Assembly (NCBI GenBank): GCA_017522745.1 | Contig: JAFWYI010000209.1 | Location: forward strand, 1 to 5,710 | Origin: Mailhella sp. | GTDB taxonomy: Bacteria; Desulfobacterota; Desulfovibrionia; Desulfovibrionales; Desulfovibrionaceae | Length of the DNA: 5,710 nucleotides | Direction of reading: 5' to 3' | Part shown: one piece after another, positions 5,239 to 5,710 of the stretch | Position numbering within the stretch: the stretch's first letter is position 1 | Layout: each line of letters opens with the position of its first letter | Position numbers and translations under genes: made by a program | The notes under the pieces: model-generated | Databases searched by the model: none | The model's input: the letters and a program-made list of their open reading frames with translations, nothing else | What the model was told of the DNA's origin: nothing

Positions 5239-5710
5239 ATGATGATCTTCGGTCATTCTCTGCTTGAAGTCGGCGTTTTCTGCGCCCTTGTCATCGGTTG
5301 CCTGTGGTACGACCTGCATTCCCACGACGACAGCAAACCCGTCACCGCCCAAAGCGCCGCTAAATGGACTGCCATCTGGGTCTCGCTGGCTTTTGCCTTC
5401 GCTGGTTACATCGGCTACACCGAAGGTACCGACCAGATGCAGCTCTTCATCGCCGGCTACCTGCTCGAAGAGTCCCTTTCTGTGGATAACCTCTTCGTCA
5501 TGATGGCTATCTTCACTTCCTTCGGCATCAAGGACGCCTATCAGCACCGCGTGCTCTACTACGGCATCCTCGGCGCTGTCATCATGCGCCTTGCCTTCGT
5601 GGCCGCCGGTTCCGGCCTCATCAAGCTCTTCGGCCCCTACGCTCTCGGTGCTTTCGGCTTCTTCATCCTCTGGACTGCCTTCAAGATGTTCCAGGGCATG
5701 AACAAGCATG
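5239..5710 (+). CDS. TerC/Alx-family membrane protein, probable manganese exporter (5' part, cut by window edge)
   Basis: The first 157 residues are present and the frame is still open at the right edge; family members are usually around 320-350 residues, so about half is seen. The pattern follows E. coli Alx: a first membrane segment (about 7-25), a short polar loop, further segments near 43-61, 68-93, 105-125 and 132-152, and the family signature Y-L-L-E-E-S-L-S-V-D-N-L-F-V (74-87) with acidic residues E77, E78 and D83 inside a membrane segment, likely metal ligands. The ATG at 5239 has GGAGG (5224-5228) ten bases upstream; a second ATG follows directly at 5242 but would be further from the ribosome site. 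The Mn2+ riboswitch in the leader supports a role in exporting excess manganese. TerC members were first linked to tellurite resistance, so a name alone does not fix the substrate. Confidence 0.93.
   Translation, partial: MMIFGHSLLEVGVFCALVIGCLWYDLHSHDDSKPVTAQSAAKWTAIWVSLAFAFAGYIGYTEGTDQMQLFIAGYLLEESLSVDNLFVMMAIFTSFGIKDAYQHRVLYYGILGAVIMRLAFVAAGSGLIKLFGPYALGAFGFFILWTAFKMFQGMNKH

Noticed and set aside
4981..5709. A 242-codon open frame on the minus strand
   Set aside because: It is antisense to the TerC/Alx gene and runs through the riboswitch and terminator; its Glu/His/Asp-rich sequence is typical of an antisense frame.
1..5710. CRISPR arrays, tRNA or rRNA genes, insertion sequences
   Set aside because: No regularly spaced direct repeats, tRNA-like arms, rRNA segments, transposase motifs or terminal inverted repeats were seen.

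Overview
The window looks like chromosomal DNA from an anaerobic Gram-negative bacterium with a fairly GC-rich genome and strongly GC-biased third codon positions. The best hint of lineage is a complete nfnAB operon for electron-bifurcating transhydrogenase, together with a lipoprotein, a periplasmic binding protein and codon habits reminiscent of Desulfovibrio-like sulfidogens. The lineage is an inference and was not tested by any search.

Layout, left to right. Positions 1-1000 hold a monocistronic minus-strand gene for a periplasmic amino-acid (family 3) binding protein, with its own promoter and terminator. Positions 1007-3278 hold the minus-strand operon nfnA-nfnB, separated by one base, with a good sigma70-type promoter and an operator-like palindrome in the leader. 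Positions 3279-3650 form a 372-base divergent intergenic region carrying that promoter and a series of strong inverted repeats in front of the next plus-strand gene. Positions 3651-3944 encode a small plus-strand glycine-zipper lipoprotein with a His-rich tail. It converges, across a shared terminator, on a minus-strand beta-carbonic anhydrase (4038-4943) whose C-terminus is an unusual His-rich extension in a questionable reading frame. Positions 4944-5238 hold a plus-strand promoter and a yybP-ykoY (Mn2+) riboswitch with a textbook terminator. The riboswitch controls a TerC/Alx-family membrane protein that starts at 5239 and runs off the right edge.

Functional picture. NfnA and NfnB form one enzyme that links NADPH to NADH and ferredoxin, a redox-balancing step of anaerobes. 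The riboswitch and TerC/Alx protein form a self-contained manganese-responsive export unit. The binding protein would supply an amino-acid ABC importer whose permease and ATPase are not in this window. The lipoprotein and carbonic anhydrase have no evident functional link except that both end in His-rich tails.

No clearly novel system is visible. The points most worth a second look are the carbonic anhydrase tail and its possible frameshift, the structured leader of the lipoprotein gene, the palindrome at the nfn transcription start, and the riboswitch-controlled gene cut by the window edge.
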